A model generated the notes under the pieces. It was not told the origin of the DNA. It did no database searches and saw only the letters and a list, made by a program, of their open reading frames with translations. The position numbers and the translations under genes are program-made. A DNA stretch of 64,000 nucleotides from Hydrogenophaga sp. 2FB (GTDB lineage Bacteria; Pseudomonadota; Gammaproteobacteria; Burkholderiales; Burkholderiaceae_C), in the NCBI RefSeq assembly GCF_005503365.1, contig NZ_SCML01000016.1, positions 43,547 through 107,546 on the forward strand, in the 5' to 3' direction. Positions 31,824 through 40,234 of the stretch are shown here, piece by piece. Numbering within the stretch: position 1 is the stretch's first letter; every line of letters starts with the position of its first letter.

Positions 31824-32078
31824 TCACGGCTTGTCCTGCGCCGCAACCGTCTCGCCCGCCAACGCCGGCAGCACCTCATCAGCCAGCACCAACACCCCAT
31901 CAGGCCCCTCCTGCAACCGCCGCTGCTCCCCACGCTGAGCAACCTCGCTCACCACCGATACGAACCAGCTCAAGATCAACGCGGCGGAAGCGAACGCCGC
32001 CCAGATCGTCAGGAACGAGAAGAAGTCGCCCCAGCTGTCGCCGTGGCGAGCGGGTTTGAGGACAACCATGGCCGTCAC
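31824..32078 (-). CDS. Small single-span membrane protein (paralog of the next gene)
   Basis: An 84-residue protein with one transmembrane helix (FLTIWAAFASAALILSWFVS) followed by a tail with RGEQRRLQ and an acidic LVLADEVLPALAGE segment. The same layout and the identical RGEQRRLQ motif occur in the gene just upstream, so the two are paralogs. GTG at 32078 overlaps the upstream stop as GTGA, giving translational coupling; ATG at 32069 is an alternative. No family was recognised. It converges with the SOS-box transcript. Confidence 0.6.
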   Translation of the reverse strand: MTAMVVLKPARHGDSWGDFFSFLTIWAAFASAALILSWFVSVVSEVAQRGEQRRLQEGPDGVLVLADEVLPALAGETVAAQDKP

Positions 32079-32344
32079 CGCAGCGGGCTGGCGTCGGCCG
32101 ACGCCGACAGCGCACGTCCGTCCGACACGCCGGGCACGCCCAGCTCGTCGAGCAACAACAAGGACCCCGTGGTGCGCTGCTGCAGCCTGCGCTGTTCGCC
32201 GCGCTCGTTCATGTCGTCCAGCAAGGACATGAACGTCACGAGCAACAACGCGGCCACGGCCAGCATGACCGCGATCAGCACGTGCGGCAACATGTCGATC
32301 AGGGCGTCTTCACGGCGCTCCGCCCGGTTGGGGTTGTGGCTCAT
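32075..32344 (-). CDS. Small single-span membrane protein (RGEQRRLQ motif)
   Basis: An 89-residue protein: a short charged N-terminus (NPNRAERREDALIDM), one transmembrane helix (HVLIAVMLAVAALLLVTFMS), then NERGEQRRLQQRTTGSLLLL and a flexible C-terminus. AGGAGATCCC directly precedes ATG 32344, a very strong ribosome site, which supports a real gene. It is followed, with a 4-bp overlap, by its shorter paralog. It lies 112 bp after the DUF1631 gene on the same strand and may be in the same transcript. Function is unknown; size and topology resemble regulators of larger membrane complexes. Confidence 0.68.
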   Translation of the reverse strand: MSHNPNRAERREDALIDMLPHVLIAVMLAVAALLLVTFMSLLDDMNERGEQRRLQQRTTGSLLLLDELGVPGVSDGRALSASADASPLR

Positions 32345-32456
32345 GGGATCTCCTGTTGCGCTGAGGTGGCAACGAATGATCCGCGTCGCAAAAAATAAAA
32401 CCGTCAGTGCACAGCGCTGGCGGCTGTAGGAAATCCCCGACAAGCGTCGAGCGGAA

Positions 32457-34952
32457 TCAGGCGGACTCGGCCACCAGGCTCTTTTGCGGTGTGGCTTGAG
32501 CGGCCACCACCTGCTGCAGCGCCTTCTCCACCACGCCCTGCGTGTTCACCGGGCGCAGCAAGCGGCTGGAGATCAGGCGCTCGCAGCTGCGCTTGGTCAT
32601 GGAGTGCGGCCGCCCTCCCCGGCTCACGAACATGAACAGCGTACCCTTGCTGCTGGCCCAGATGAGTTGCGCACGCAGCCACTCGCGGTGCGAGTACAGG
32701 TCGACCCAGTCGCCTTCGCGCAGCGATGCGAGCAACACCGTGGCGCTGATGCTTTCGAGCTCGGCGGCCTGTTCGGCCAGCGCGGCGGCTTGCGAATCGT
32801 CTTCGCTGGCGCGGGCCTCCACCTGGGTTTCGATGAGGTCGTCGAAGTCGCTGGGCAGCGTGTCCTGGAAGCCGGCGGCTTCGAGCTCGTCCTTGCCCAG
32901 CCAGGGCTGCGCCATGGGCCGGGGCTTGCGTTGCTCCGCCGTGGCGGGCAAGGTTTCGTCGAGCTCCATGGACATGGACGACGGCACTTCGTCCAGCGGC
33001 CCCGGCTCGGACAGGCTGGCGTCGTGGCGGATGCGCGCGCGCCGCAGGCCCAGCACCGGCTGGTGCAGGCGCATCAGCGCGTCGAAGAAGGGCTTGGTTT
33101 CTTCGCGGGTCTTGCCGAGCAGGTCCAGGCCCGAGTGCAGCGTGGCCAGCATGCCCGGCACCATGGCAAACAGTTCCTTGGGCAGGCGCAGCGTGACGTC
33201 CTTTTTGACGCTCCACAGCAGGTTGGAGACCACCTTGCGGTAGCCGCCCGGGTCGAGCTGCTGGCCGCCGTCTTCGAGCTGTGCAGAGGCGATCGCGAGC
33301 GACCAGGGGCCGAAGAGAAAGTCGAGGATGACGCCGGGGGCGGTGTCGATGTCGGGGCGCTGGCTCAGTTCCCAGGCGATCTGGTCGGCCATCGCCTGGC
33401 GCTCTTCGGCGTAGCGGATGGACTGCAGGCCGTTGTCGTGCTGCGCCAGCTCCTGGGCGTCTTGCGCTTCCCAGCCTTGGCGCAGCGCGGTGAGCGCGTC
33501 GGCGAAGGGCTGGGGCTCGGCGCTGGCGGTGGCGTTGAGGTCGTTGAACGCCTGCTGCACCGGCTGGAAGAAGCTGTGGAATTCTTCCGAGAACTCGTCG
33601 TTGAACTTGAAGCTGCGCTGTGCCACGCTTTCGATGAGGCGCCGCGCGGGGTGTTCGTCTTCGTTGAAGAACTTCGGGTTGGCCAGGGCCAGGCGCAGCA
33701 GCGCGGGCTCCAGCGCCACCATGGCTTCGCGCACCGGCCCGAGCAGCAGCGGGTCGCTCGCCACCTGGGCCACCAGCGTGCGCACCAGGTCCAGGCCCAC
33801 GGCCTGTTTGACGCGCTGCGCTTTCTGCTTGAGGTGCATGAGCACGCGCTCGCGCTCGTGCGACGCCGCGAAGACGCCCCAGGCTTTCTGGCTCAGCTGG
33901 CTGGAGATGCCGACTTCGCGCGCCGGCCGGTCCACCGCCGGCAGGTCGCGGTACTGCGTCTGCTGCTCCAGGATCATGGACTCGTCGAGCAGCGGGATCG
34001 CGGCATAAGCCTCGATCGCGGCGAGCTCTTCGCTCACCTGGTCGTAGTAGTCCGGGGTGAGGTGGCGGTCGAAATGCGCGCCGCCCTGGTTGAGGAATTC
34101 GTGGAAGACGCGGTGGTCCACGGCGGGCTGTCGGTGGCCGAGCGACTGCATGGGCGGCAAGGGATCGGCACCGCCGGCCCAGGACGGCATGTCGTGCTGG
34201 CTGCCGCCTCCGCCATGGCCCGGCTCCTGCCATTGGCTCACAGGAGAAGAACTGCCCGAAGGCGTGCCCAGGTGCCCCGAGCGCGTGGACAAACCGCCCG
34301 AGCGTGTGGACTCGTCCGTCAGCCGTACGCGGTAGCCGGCTTCCTGCACGTTGGCGCGCTGCAGGATCAGCGCCACGCGTTCGTAGAGTTTCTGGAGTTC
34401 GTGGCCGAGGGCTTTGTCCGTGTGGCGCAGCCACATCGCACGCATCTCGGCCTCGGACTCGGTCGACGCCATGAGCGTGCGCAGCGCCCGCACGAACACC
34501 GACGGCCGCAGCGGGTTGCGCTCGGCCTGCACGGCCGGCAGCCCGATCACCGAGCTGATCAGCGCGTCGAGCACCGAGAGTTGTTGCTCCACCACCGGCA
34601 GGAGGTCGTGCACCAGCCGCGCCGATTCGAGGGATTCGTTGACCGCTTCATCGTCCACCAGCGCGAGCAGCGAGGTCTCGGACAACAGGCTCGGGCGCGA
34701 GGAGTTCAGGTCGGGCGATGCCTGCAGGGCCTCGCGCAAGTGCTGCGTGAACTGCTGACCCCACGGGATCTTGTTCTGCAACATGCCCCACCAGGCCTTG
34801 GCGAACTGGTCGCGCTGCGCCATGTCCTTGGAGGATTTTTCTGCCCCCTGCAGGCTGGCAATGGCTGCGTCGGCACAGCGCGCCAGCATCTCGGGCGCGC
34901 CGTGCAGTGCTTCTTCAAAACACTGTTGCAGCAAACGGGAGGAGGCCGGCAT
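32457..34952 (-). CDS. DUF1631 domain protein
   Basis: An 831-residue, mainly alpha-helical cytoplasmic protein spanning the DUF1631 family full length. This large family of unknown function is common in Beta- and Gammaproteobacteria. The helical N-terminal half contains AISSLQ-like repeats (FVRALRTLMASTESEAEMRA, DKALGHELQKLYERVALIL). A low-complexity Ser/Gly linker lies at about residues 240-280, and the C-terminal part has an SH3/PilZ-like beta patch (REGDWVDLYSHREWLRAQLI, RGGRPHSMTKRSCERLI) that could bind cyclic-di-GMP as PilZ-type ends do. ATG 34952 is used; an upstream in-frame Met adds 18 residues. The function remains unassigned. Confidence 0.85.
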   Translation of the reverse strand: MPASSRLLQQCFEEALHGAPEMLARCADAAIASLQGAEKSSKDMAQRDQFAKAWWGMLQNKIPWGQQFTQHLREALQASPDLNSSRPSLLSETSLLALVDDEAVNESLESARLVHDLLPVVEQQLSVLDALISSVIGLPAVQAERNPLRPSVFVRALRTLMASTESEAEMRAMWLRHTDKALGHELQKLYERVALILQRANVQEAGYRVRLTDESTRSGGLSTRSGHLGTPSGSSSPVSQWQEPGHGGGGSQHDMPSWAGGADPLPPMQSLGHRQPAVDHRVFHEFLNQGGAHFDRHLTPDYYDQVSEELAAIEAYAAIPLLDESMILEQQTQYRDLPAVDRPAREVGISSQLSQKAWGVFAASHERERVLMHLKQKAQRVKQAVGLDLVRTLVAQVASDPLLLGPVREAMVALEPALLRLALANPKFFNEDEHPARRLIESVAQRSFKFNDEFSEEFHSFFQPVQQAFNDLNATASAEPQPFADALTALRQGWEAQDAQELAQHDNGLQSIRYAEERQAMADQIAWELSQRPDIDTAPGVILDFLFGPWSLAIASAQLEDGGQQLDPGGYRKVVSNLLWSVKKDVTLRLPKELFAMVPGMLATLHSGLDLLGKTREETKPFFDALMRLHQPVLGLRRARIRHDASLSEPGPLDEVPSSMSMELDETLPATAEQRKPRPMAQPWLGKDELEAAGFQDTLPSDFDDLIETQVEARASEDDSQAAALAEQAAELESISATVLLASLREGDWVDLYSHREWLRAQLIWASSKGTLFMFVSRGGRPHSMTKRSCERLISSRLLRPVNTQGVVEKALQQVVAAQATPQKSLVAESA

Positions 34953-35119
34953 GGAAAGCAATCTGCGGTGATCGGCCTTCGAGCGAAGGTGGGACGTCGG
35001 GCCCACTTTTATACCCGCAGGGGTAGGTCAGCATCTTGATGGTCCGCAACTAAACGGTAGCCGGCCCCAACACGGCGCTGGGCGGCGCGCGCCGTGTGAA
35101 GACCTGAAGAAGAAAGACT

Positions 35120-36364
35120 TCAGGCCGCGACCGGCACGGCCGTGCGGCGCACGCGCCGCACATTGAACGCGCTGGCGATCAGGAGGCCCTGCACCACCGC
35201 CAGGCCGATCAGCACGCCCTGGTACTGGCCGTGGTCCATCAGCACGCCGAAGATCAGCGGCGAGATGGCCTGGCCGATGTCCAGGCCGGAATACACCACG
35301 CCATACACGCGCCCGGTGGCGTTGGCGGGGGTGGAGCGTTTCACCAGCAAATCGCGCGAAGGCCCTGCGATGCCGGCCGCAAATCCCATGGCGCCAAACA
35401 GCACCGGCACCGCTGCTGCGGGCACGTGGGCGAAGGCGAGCACCAGCGCCACGCAAGCGGCCAGACCGAAGCCGATGCCCACGATGCGCTCGCAGCGCGC
35501 CGGGTCGGACGCGAGGAACCCACCCAGCACCATGCCACCGGCCGAGCACAGCATGTAGGTGGTGAGGCACACGGCCACCAGGCTCAGCGGCACGTTGTGC
35601 AGATGGCGCGCGGCTTCGGGCGCAAAGGCCTGCACCACGCTCAGTGCCATGGCGTAGACAAAGAAGAAACCGAAGCACATCCACACCGCAGGTATGCGCA
35701 TGAAGGCCATGGGGTTCTCGACCGGCGCATGCGCGCTGCCTGCGGGCTGCTTGGGCGCGGCGGGCACGTCGAGCCGGTCGCGGTTGAACCACAGCACCGC
35801 CACCACCACGAACGCCAGCACGCCCGCGCTGGCCAGCGCGGCGCGCCACGAATAGGCCAGAGTGATCGACACCATCATGGCCGGCGCGAGCGCCCAGCCC
35901 AGGCTGCCGGTGATGCCGTGCACGCTGTAGGCATGGCCCAGGCGCGGCGCGCTCACCTTGCGGTTGAGCAAGGTGTAGTCGACCGGGTGGAACACGCCGT
36001 TGCCCACACCGGCCACGATGGCGAAGAAGGCCATCATCCAGTAGCCGGTGCTGGCCGCAAAGCCGAACGCGGCCACGCCCAGCAAGGCCAGGCCCGCGAA
36101 GAGCACGGGGCGTGGGCCGAAGCGGTCCACCACGAAGCCGGACCCCGCCTGCACCAGGCACGAGACGACGAAGAACACGGACATCAGGAAACCGAGCTCG
36201 GCATAGCTCGCGTTGAGCGCGTCTTTCAGCCAGGGAAACAGCGGCGGGAGCAGCAGCTGGCTGAAGTGGCTGATCATGTGCGCCAGGCCGACCAGGCCGA
36301 TCAGGCTGGCGTCCTGCCGCAGGGCCACGGCGGGCAAGGGATGGGTGGTGCTTGAGGAAGACAT
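35120..36364 (-). CDS. MFS transporter
   Basis: A 414-residue, 12-helix major facilitator. Seen: SGFVVDRFGPRPVLFAGLA (loop 2-3 motif A), a HMISHFSQLLLPPLFPWL first helix, FHPVDYTLLNRKVSAPRLGH between halves, and FASDPARCERIVG as the second-half motif-A equivalent. The GNGVFHPVDY signature and HMISHFSQ resemble the fosmidomycin-resistance (Fsr) subgroup, so a drug or metabolite exporter is likely. It is divergent from an AraC-family gene whose start lies 95 bp away and is probably its regulator. A CCTGAAG/CTTCAGG hairpin overlaps its stop at 35103-35124. Confidence 0.88.
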   Translation of the reverse strand: MSSSSTTHPLPAVALRQDASLIGLVGLAHMISHFSQLLLPPLFPWLKDALNASYAELGFLMSVFFVVSCLVQAGSGFVVDRFGPRPVLFAGLALLGVAAFGFAASTGYWMMAFFAIVAGVGNGVFHPVDYTLLNRKVSAPRLGHAYSVHGITGSLGWALAPAMMVSITLAYSWRAALASAGVLAFVVVAVLWFNRDRLDVPAAPKQPAGSAHAPVENPMAFMRIPAVWMCFGFFFVYAMALSVVQAFAPEAARHLHNVPLSLVAVCLTTYMLCSAGGMVLGGFLASDPARCERIVGIGFGLAACVALVLAFAHVPAAAVPVLFGAMGFAAGIAGPSRDLLVKRSTPANATGRVYGVVYSGLDIGQAISPLIFGVLMDHGQYQGVLIGLAVVQGLLIASAFNVRRVRRTAVPVAA

Positions 36365-36459
36365 GGCGCGATCGTAGACTCAAGCCCTTCTGCCGAATCG
36401 CGACGATCCGTCACTTTATTGTGAAAACCCGCCAAACCAGGTCCAGACGCCCCGAGCCG

Positions 36460-37251
36460 ATGGGCGACACCGACCCCTACACGCCCGATACCGGCCGCCC
36501 GGTGCGGGTGCGCGCCCGCGCGCTCACCGCCGACACCCACTTCGAGCCGCACCGCCACGCCTGGGGCCAGCTGGCCTACTGCGGCACCGGCATCGTGCAG
36601 GTGATGGCCGAGCCCGACGACCCGACGCTGCAGGCCGTGACTTACATCGTGCCGCCCTCGCGCGCGGTGTGGATCCCGCCGGGCATGCGCCACGCCGTCA
36701 CCGTGCTGGAGGCCGCCGAGCTGCGCACACTCTACGTGGCCGCCGATGCCACGCCACCAGGCTGGGGTGGCTGCCGCATGATCGTGGTCTCGCCGCTGCT
36801 GCGCGAGCTGATCCAGGCCATGGACGCGGCCACACGCCGCGCGGCCGAACCCTCGCGCGATCGGTTGCTGATCCAGTTGGTGCTCGACGAACTGGCGCAC
36901 GCCGACACCCAGCCGCTGGGCGTGCCCCTGCCGAGCGACAAGCGCCTGCGCGCGCTGTGCGAAGCGGTGCTCAACGCACCGGGCGAGCGCGCCACGCTGG
37001 GGCAGTGGGCGGCGGACACGGGCGCGAGCGAGCGCACGGTGGCGCGGCTGTTTCGCGAAGAGCTGGGCATGACCTACCAGCAGTGGCGCCAGCAGGCGGT
37101 GCTGGCGCACGCCCTGCCCTTGCTGGCGCGTGGCATGCCCATTGGTCAGGTGGCGGCGGCCACCGGTTATGCGAGCGACAGTGCCTTCAGCGCGATGTTC
37201 AAGGCCGCCATGGGCCACCCACCCACGCGCTGGGGTTTGCAGGCGGATTGA
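36460..37251 (+). CDS. AraC-family transcriptional regulator with cupin sensor
   Basis: A 263-residue AraC/XylS-type activator. The N-terminal cupin has HFEPHRHAWGQLAYCGTG and IPPGMRHAVTVLEAAELRTL. The C-terminal double HTH (residues about 165-263) has LGQWAADTGASERTVARLFR, MTYQQWRQQAVLAHAL and MPIGQVAAATGYASDSAFS. ATG at 36460 was chosen because it begins just before the cupin; GTG at 36421 is an in-frame alternative. It is divergent from the Fsr-like MFS gene with a short spacer, so it probably controls the exporter in response to a small ligand. Confidence 0.9.
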   Translation: MGDTDPYTPDTGRPVRVRARALTADTHFEPHRHAWGQLAYCGTGIVQVMAEPDDPTLQAVTYIVPPSRAVWIPPGMRHAVTVLEAAELRTLYVAADATPPGWGGCRMIVVSPLLRELIQAMDAATRRAAEPSRDRLLIQLVLDELAHADTQPLGVPLPSDKRLRALCEAVLNAPGERATLGQWAADTGASERTVARLFREELGMTYQQWRQQAVLAHALPLLARGMPIGQVAAATGYASDSAFSAMFKAAMGHPPTRWGLQAD

Positions 37252-37285
37252 GATACATCCAACGCCAAAGTGGTTATCAATGACT

Positions 37286-37299
37286 TGTCATATTTGACA
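37286..37299. promoter_or_regulatory. TGTCA-TATT-TGACA dyad upstream of small protein gene
   Basis: A 14-bp inverted repeat in an AT-rich spot 58 bp before the ATG at 37358, between the AraC gene end and the small protein gene. It could be an operator. No regulator is assigned. Confidence 0.3.
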
Positions 37300-37357
37300 G
37301 GCACCATGGCGTGGATTTCGGCCCAGAATTCGCACCTGCATTTCAGGGGAGAACAAC

Positions 37358-37609
37358 ATGGACGACAACATCCACCGCTACGCCAAGACGCCGCGCGCGT
37401 GGCAAGCCATTGCCCGACGGGACTTACTCGGCCGCGAAGCCCACGCGCTCTTGCTCATGGTCAACGGCCGCCGCACCGATCAGGAGATCGCCCGCTTGCT
37501 GGGCGCCGATGTGAAGCCCTTGCTGCAGGACCTGGAGCAGCAAGGCTATCTGCAATACGCAGCCATCGTGGTCCCTGAAACCGACGACGACGCCCTGGAA
37601 AGCGTCTGA
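37358..37609 (+). CDS. Small winged-helix-like protein (hypothetical)
   Basis: An 83-residue protein with a predicted helix-turn-helix or winged-helix core: LGREAHALLLMVNGRRTDQE, IARLLGADVKPLLQDLEQQG, YLQYAAIVV. This matches a small family frequent in Burkholderiales with no assigned role. GGGGAG precedes the ATG by 8 nt. It is a single gene between the AraC gene and a convergent TonB receptor gene. DNA binding is inferred only from the predicted fold. Confidence 0.65.
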   Translation: MDDNIHRYAKTPRAWQAIARRDLLGREAHALLLMVNGRRTDQEIARLLGADVKPLLQDLEQQGYLQYAAIVVPETDDDALESV

Positions 37610-37620
37610 ACATCGCGGCC

Positions 37621-39684
37621 TCAGAATTTCAGGCGCGCGCCCACGTAGAGCGAGCGCGGTTCACCGGGCGTGAGAATGGCCGCGTTGGGCGCGGCCACGT
37701 TGCGCACGCTGAACTGCGACACGTATTTCTTGTCGGCGAGGTTGCGCGCCTCGGCGAACACCTCCCAGTCCTTGCCGTTCCAACCGGCGCGCAGCCCCCA
37801 TAGCGCATAGGCGTCCACCTGGTAGGTGTTGCCGAAGTCGGCATAGCGGCTGCTGACGATGTCGAACGTGGGACCGAAGAAGAAACCGCTGGCATGGCGG
37901 ACCAGCACCTCCCCCCGCAACACAAACTTCGGCGCGGCCGGCAGCACACGGTTGCCATAGGTTGGATCGTCGCGGAAGCGGAAGTGGTTGACGGTGATGT
38001 TGAGCGTGGGCTCGGCGCGGTACCGGCCGCCCTCACCCAGCGCGAAGCTGCCGCCCACCAAGGCTTCGATGCCCGCGTGCACCGTGCCGTCGGCATTGAT
38101 CGACAGGCTGGTGCCGGGCGCGCGTGGGTCGTCCTGCGACAGGATCTCGTTGCGCAGCCGCGTGTGGTACACGGCCAGGTCCCAATGCCAGTGGTTGCGT
38201 GGGCTCAGTGCGTGCTGGCCGCGCGTGCCCACTTCGAACACGGTGCCGCGCATGGCCTTGAGCAGCGTGCCTCGTGAGGCCCCCGGCGTTTCGTCTTCCA
38301 GTTCGTACAGCGTCGGCGCCTCGTAGACGCGGCTGACGTTGGCGAACAGTTGCGTGGTGGGCGTGAGCTGGCGGATCAGACCGGCGCGCGGGTTGACGGC
38401 GTTGTAGTCGCCCTGGAGCCCTGCGCTGACGATTTCGCGGCTGGTCGACACGAGCTGGGCGCCGTAGACAGCGGTCCAGTTCGGCGCGAACCGCCAGCGG
38501 TCCATCGCGAACAGTTCCAGGTTGTCGGCGCGGTTGTCGACCGCGGCCGACAAGGTCTGTGCACCGCCCGGTGTGTAGCTGTAGTTGCCGCCGTCCACCG
38601 TGGTGCGGGCCAGGTTGAGCCCGAGCAGCAGATCGTGCGCGCCCATGCGCTGCTGGTACCGCACCGTGCTGCCCAGCGTGCGCTGCCGGGTATCGATCAA
38701 CAGCGAGAAGAATGGCGGCGCGTAGACGATGGGGTGGTAGAGCTGCTGGTTTTCGACCGACACGCCCACGCTGAGTTTGCGGTCGGCATCGATGTCCCAG
38801 ACCGTCTTGTTGGCCAGCCGCCAGGACTTAACGTTGTAGCGGTAGTGGCCGGCGACGGCAGCGGCCTCGGCTTGGCTGGGGTCGTCCTGCCATTGCTGGC
38901 GCGTGAGCACGCCGGGCAGTTGCTGCTGGTTGTCGATGGTCGAGGCGTAGAAGCGGGTCTGCACCGCGTTGTTGATCTGCAGGCCGCCGTTGGCATAGAA
39001 GCCGGTGCGCTCCTGTCGGTGGTGCCGCCGGTAGCCGTCGGCGCGCCGGGTTTCGGCGGTGAGCAGGCCATCGAGATCGCCGCTCGTGCCACCCAGCGTG
39101 ACCCGGCCCTGCCACTGGCCGTGGCTGCCGCCCTGGAGCAAGAGTTCGTTGCGCGCGCCATCGCGCGCGGTGGGCGTGGTGAAGTCGATCGCGCCGCCCA
39201 GCGTGCTGGCGCCATAGGTCAGCGCGTTCGCGCCACGGGCCACGGTGGCGTGGCTGGCCGACAGCGGGTCGATCTGCCGGTTGTGGTTGTTGCCGTCGGC
39301 GGCGGTCACGGGCAGGCCGTCGACCAGCAGCTTGATGCCGTTGCCGTCGTAGTTCGTCGCATCGAGGTTGGAGCCTCGGCTGGAGAGAAAGGCCGAGTCA
39401 CCGGTGGACCCGCTGGCGGCCCACACGCCGGGCACGTAGCGCAGCAGGTCGGCCAGGCTGGTGACGCTGCGCTGGCGCAGGCTCTCGCCGTCGACCAGCG
39501 TCACGGCGCCCGGCGTCAGGGCTTGTTCGGCTTCCAGGTCTTGCCGGGCCAGGTCGGTGGCTTGCGTGGCCTGGATGACGACAGTGGGCAATGTCGCCAC
39601 GTCCGGGGTTGTCGCAGCGGTCTGCGCCCAGGCGCAGGGCGACAGCATGGTCGCGCAGAGCGCGGCGCATGAGGCGTGTTTCAT
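37621..39684 (-). CDS. TonB-dependent outer-membrane receptor
   Basis: A 687-residue TonB-dependent receptor: signal peptide (CATMLSPCAWAQ), a plug domain (residues about 45-170: VDGESLRQRSVTSLADLLRY, VPGVWAASGS) and a 22-strand barrel ending GARLKF. It lacks the STN domain of the receptor at 12913, so it does no surface signalling. The plug region with LSSRGSNLDATNYDGNGIKL is FecA/iron-complex-like, but the ligand is unknown. No fecIR genes adjoin. A DUF2946-like secreted protein gene lies upstream, an association also seen with copper-type receptors, so metal specificity is open. Confidence 0.9.
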   Translation of the reverse strand: MKHASCAALCATMLSPCAWAQTAATTPDVATLPTVVIQATQATDLARQDLEAEQALTPGAVTLVDGESLRQRSVTSLADLLRYVPGVWAASGSTGDSAFLSSRGSNLDATNYDGNGIKLLVDGLPVTAADGNNHNRQIDPLSASHATVARGANALTYGASTLGGAIDFTTPTARDGARNELLLQGGSHGQWQGRVTLGGTSGDLDGLLTAETRRADGYRRHHRQERTGFYANGGLQINNAVQTRFYASTIDNQQQLPGVLTRQQWQDDPSQAEAAAVAGHYRYNVKSWRLANKTVWDIDADRKLSVGVSVENQQLYHPIVYAPPFFSLLIDTRQRTLGSTVRYQQRMGAHDLLLGLNLARTTVDGGNYSYTPGGAQTLSAAVDNRADNLELFAMDRWRFAPNWTAVYGAQLVSTSREIVSAGLQGDYNAVNPRAGLIRQLTPTTQLFANVSRVYEAPTLYELEDETPGASRGTLLKAMRGTVFEVGTRGQHALSPRNHWHWDLAVYHTRLRNEILSQDDPRAPGTSLSINADGTVHAGIEALVGGSFALGEGGRYRAEPTLNITVNHFRFRDDPTYGNRVLPAAPKFVLRGEVLVRHASGFFFGPTFDIVSSRYADFGNTYQVDAYALWGLRAGWNGKDWEVFAEARNLADKKYVSQFSVRNVAAPNAAILTPGEPRSLYVGARLKF

Positions 39685-39821
39685 GAAGAAGGCTTTCAAA
39701 AATGAGAGGCGCGTCGACGGGCCATGGCCCATCGCGCGGCACAAGGGAGCAGCCGCGCCACGCCCAGCTGCCAGAAAACAGCAGCCGGACGAAGCGGGCC
39801 AAGAAGCTTGGGGAGCGGGCG

Positions 39822-40223
39822 TCAGGCCCAGGCGGGCGGGCCGTGCGACGGCGGCGGCAAGGCGTGCCGGCGTGCCTCGTGGGTGGGGAACGCGGCAGGC
39901 ACCGGCGCCGCGTTCGACACCGGCAGGCTGTGGACCGCGTCCACGCTGGGCAGCGGCGGTAGCTTGGCGATGGCGGCGCACAGCTTCGCGCAACTGGCGA
40001 GGTGCGCGGCGCTCGCGGCATCGGGGTCGAGCGCGTCGCGGATCTCGGCCGGCAGCGAGGCCATGGCCTCCGAGGCGTTGGCCGGGCTGCCGCACCAGGC
40101 GGGCATCGAGCCACCTGCAGTCGCCGCCATGCCTGCGTGCGCCACGGGCAGGCACAGCTGCGCGAACCAGGTCAGGAAGACCAGGGCCCAGGCGAGTCGT
40201 CGACGGTCCGGTGCGTGCCGCAT
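39822..40223 (-). CDS. DUF2946-like secreted/membrane protein
   Basis: A 133-residue protein with an N-terminal hydrophobic segment (RLAWALVFLTWFAQLCLPVA) and a mature part containing Cys (WCGSP, LASCAKLCAAI) and His residues. This resembles DUF2946 proteins, small metal-associated envelope proteins often next to TonB receptors. The Cys-x3-Cys segment and C-terminal His could bind a metal ion. ATG at 40223 follows the LysR stop by 11 bp, and the TonB receptor gene is 137 bp downstream on the same strand. Family assignment is tentative; metal binding is inferred. Confidence 0.55.
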   Translation of the reverse strand: MRHAPDRRRLAWALVFLTWFAQLCLPVAHAGMAATAGGSMPAWCGSPANASEAMASLPAEIRDALDPDAASAAHLASCAKLCAAIAKLPPLPSVDAVHSLPVSNAAPVPAAFPTHEARRHALPPPSHGPPAWA

Positions 40224-40234
40224 GGACGCGGATT

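Noticed and set aside
31699..31938. Small ORF downstream of the LexA box as a TisB-like SOS toxin
   Set aside because: It has no ribosome-binding site, runs through the terminator hairpin and T-run, and is not a short hydrophobic peptide. A non-coding RNA fits better.
32484..35039. An 851-residue rightward open frame opposite the DUF1631 gene
   Set aside because: Same antisense G+C effect; the minus strand matches a known full-length family and the plus frame has no recognisable domain.
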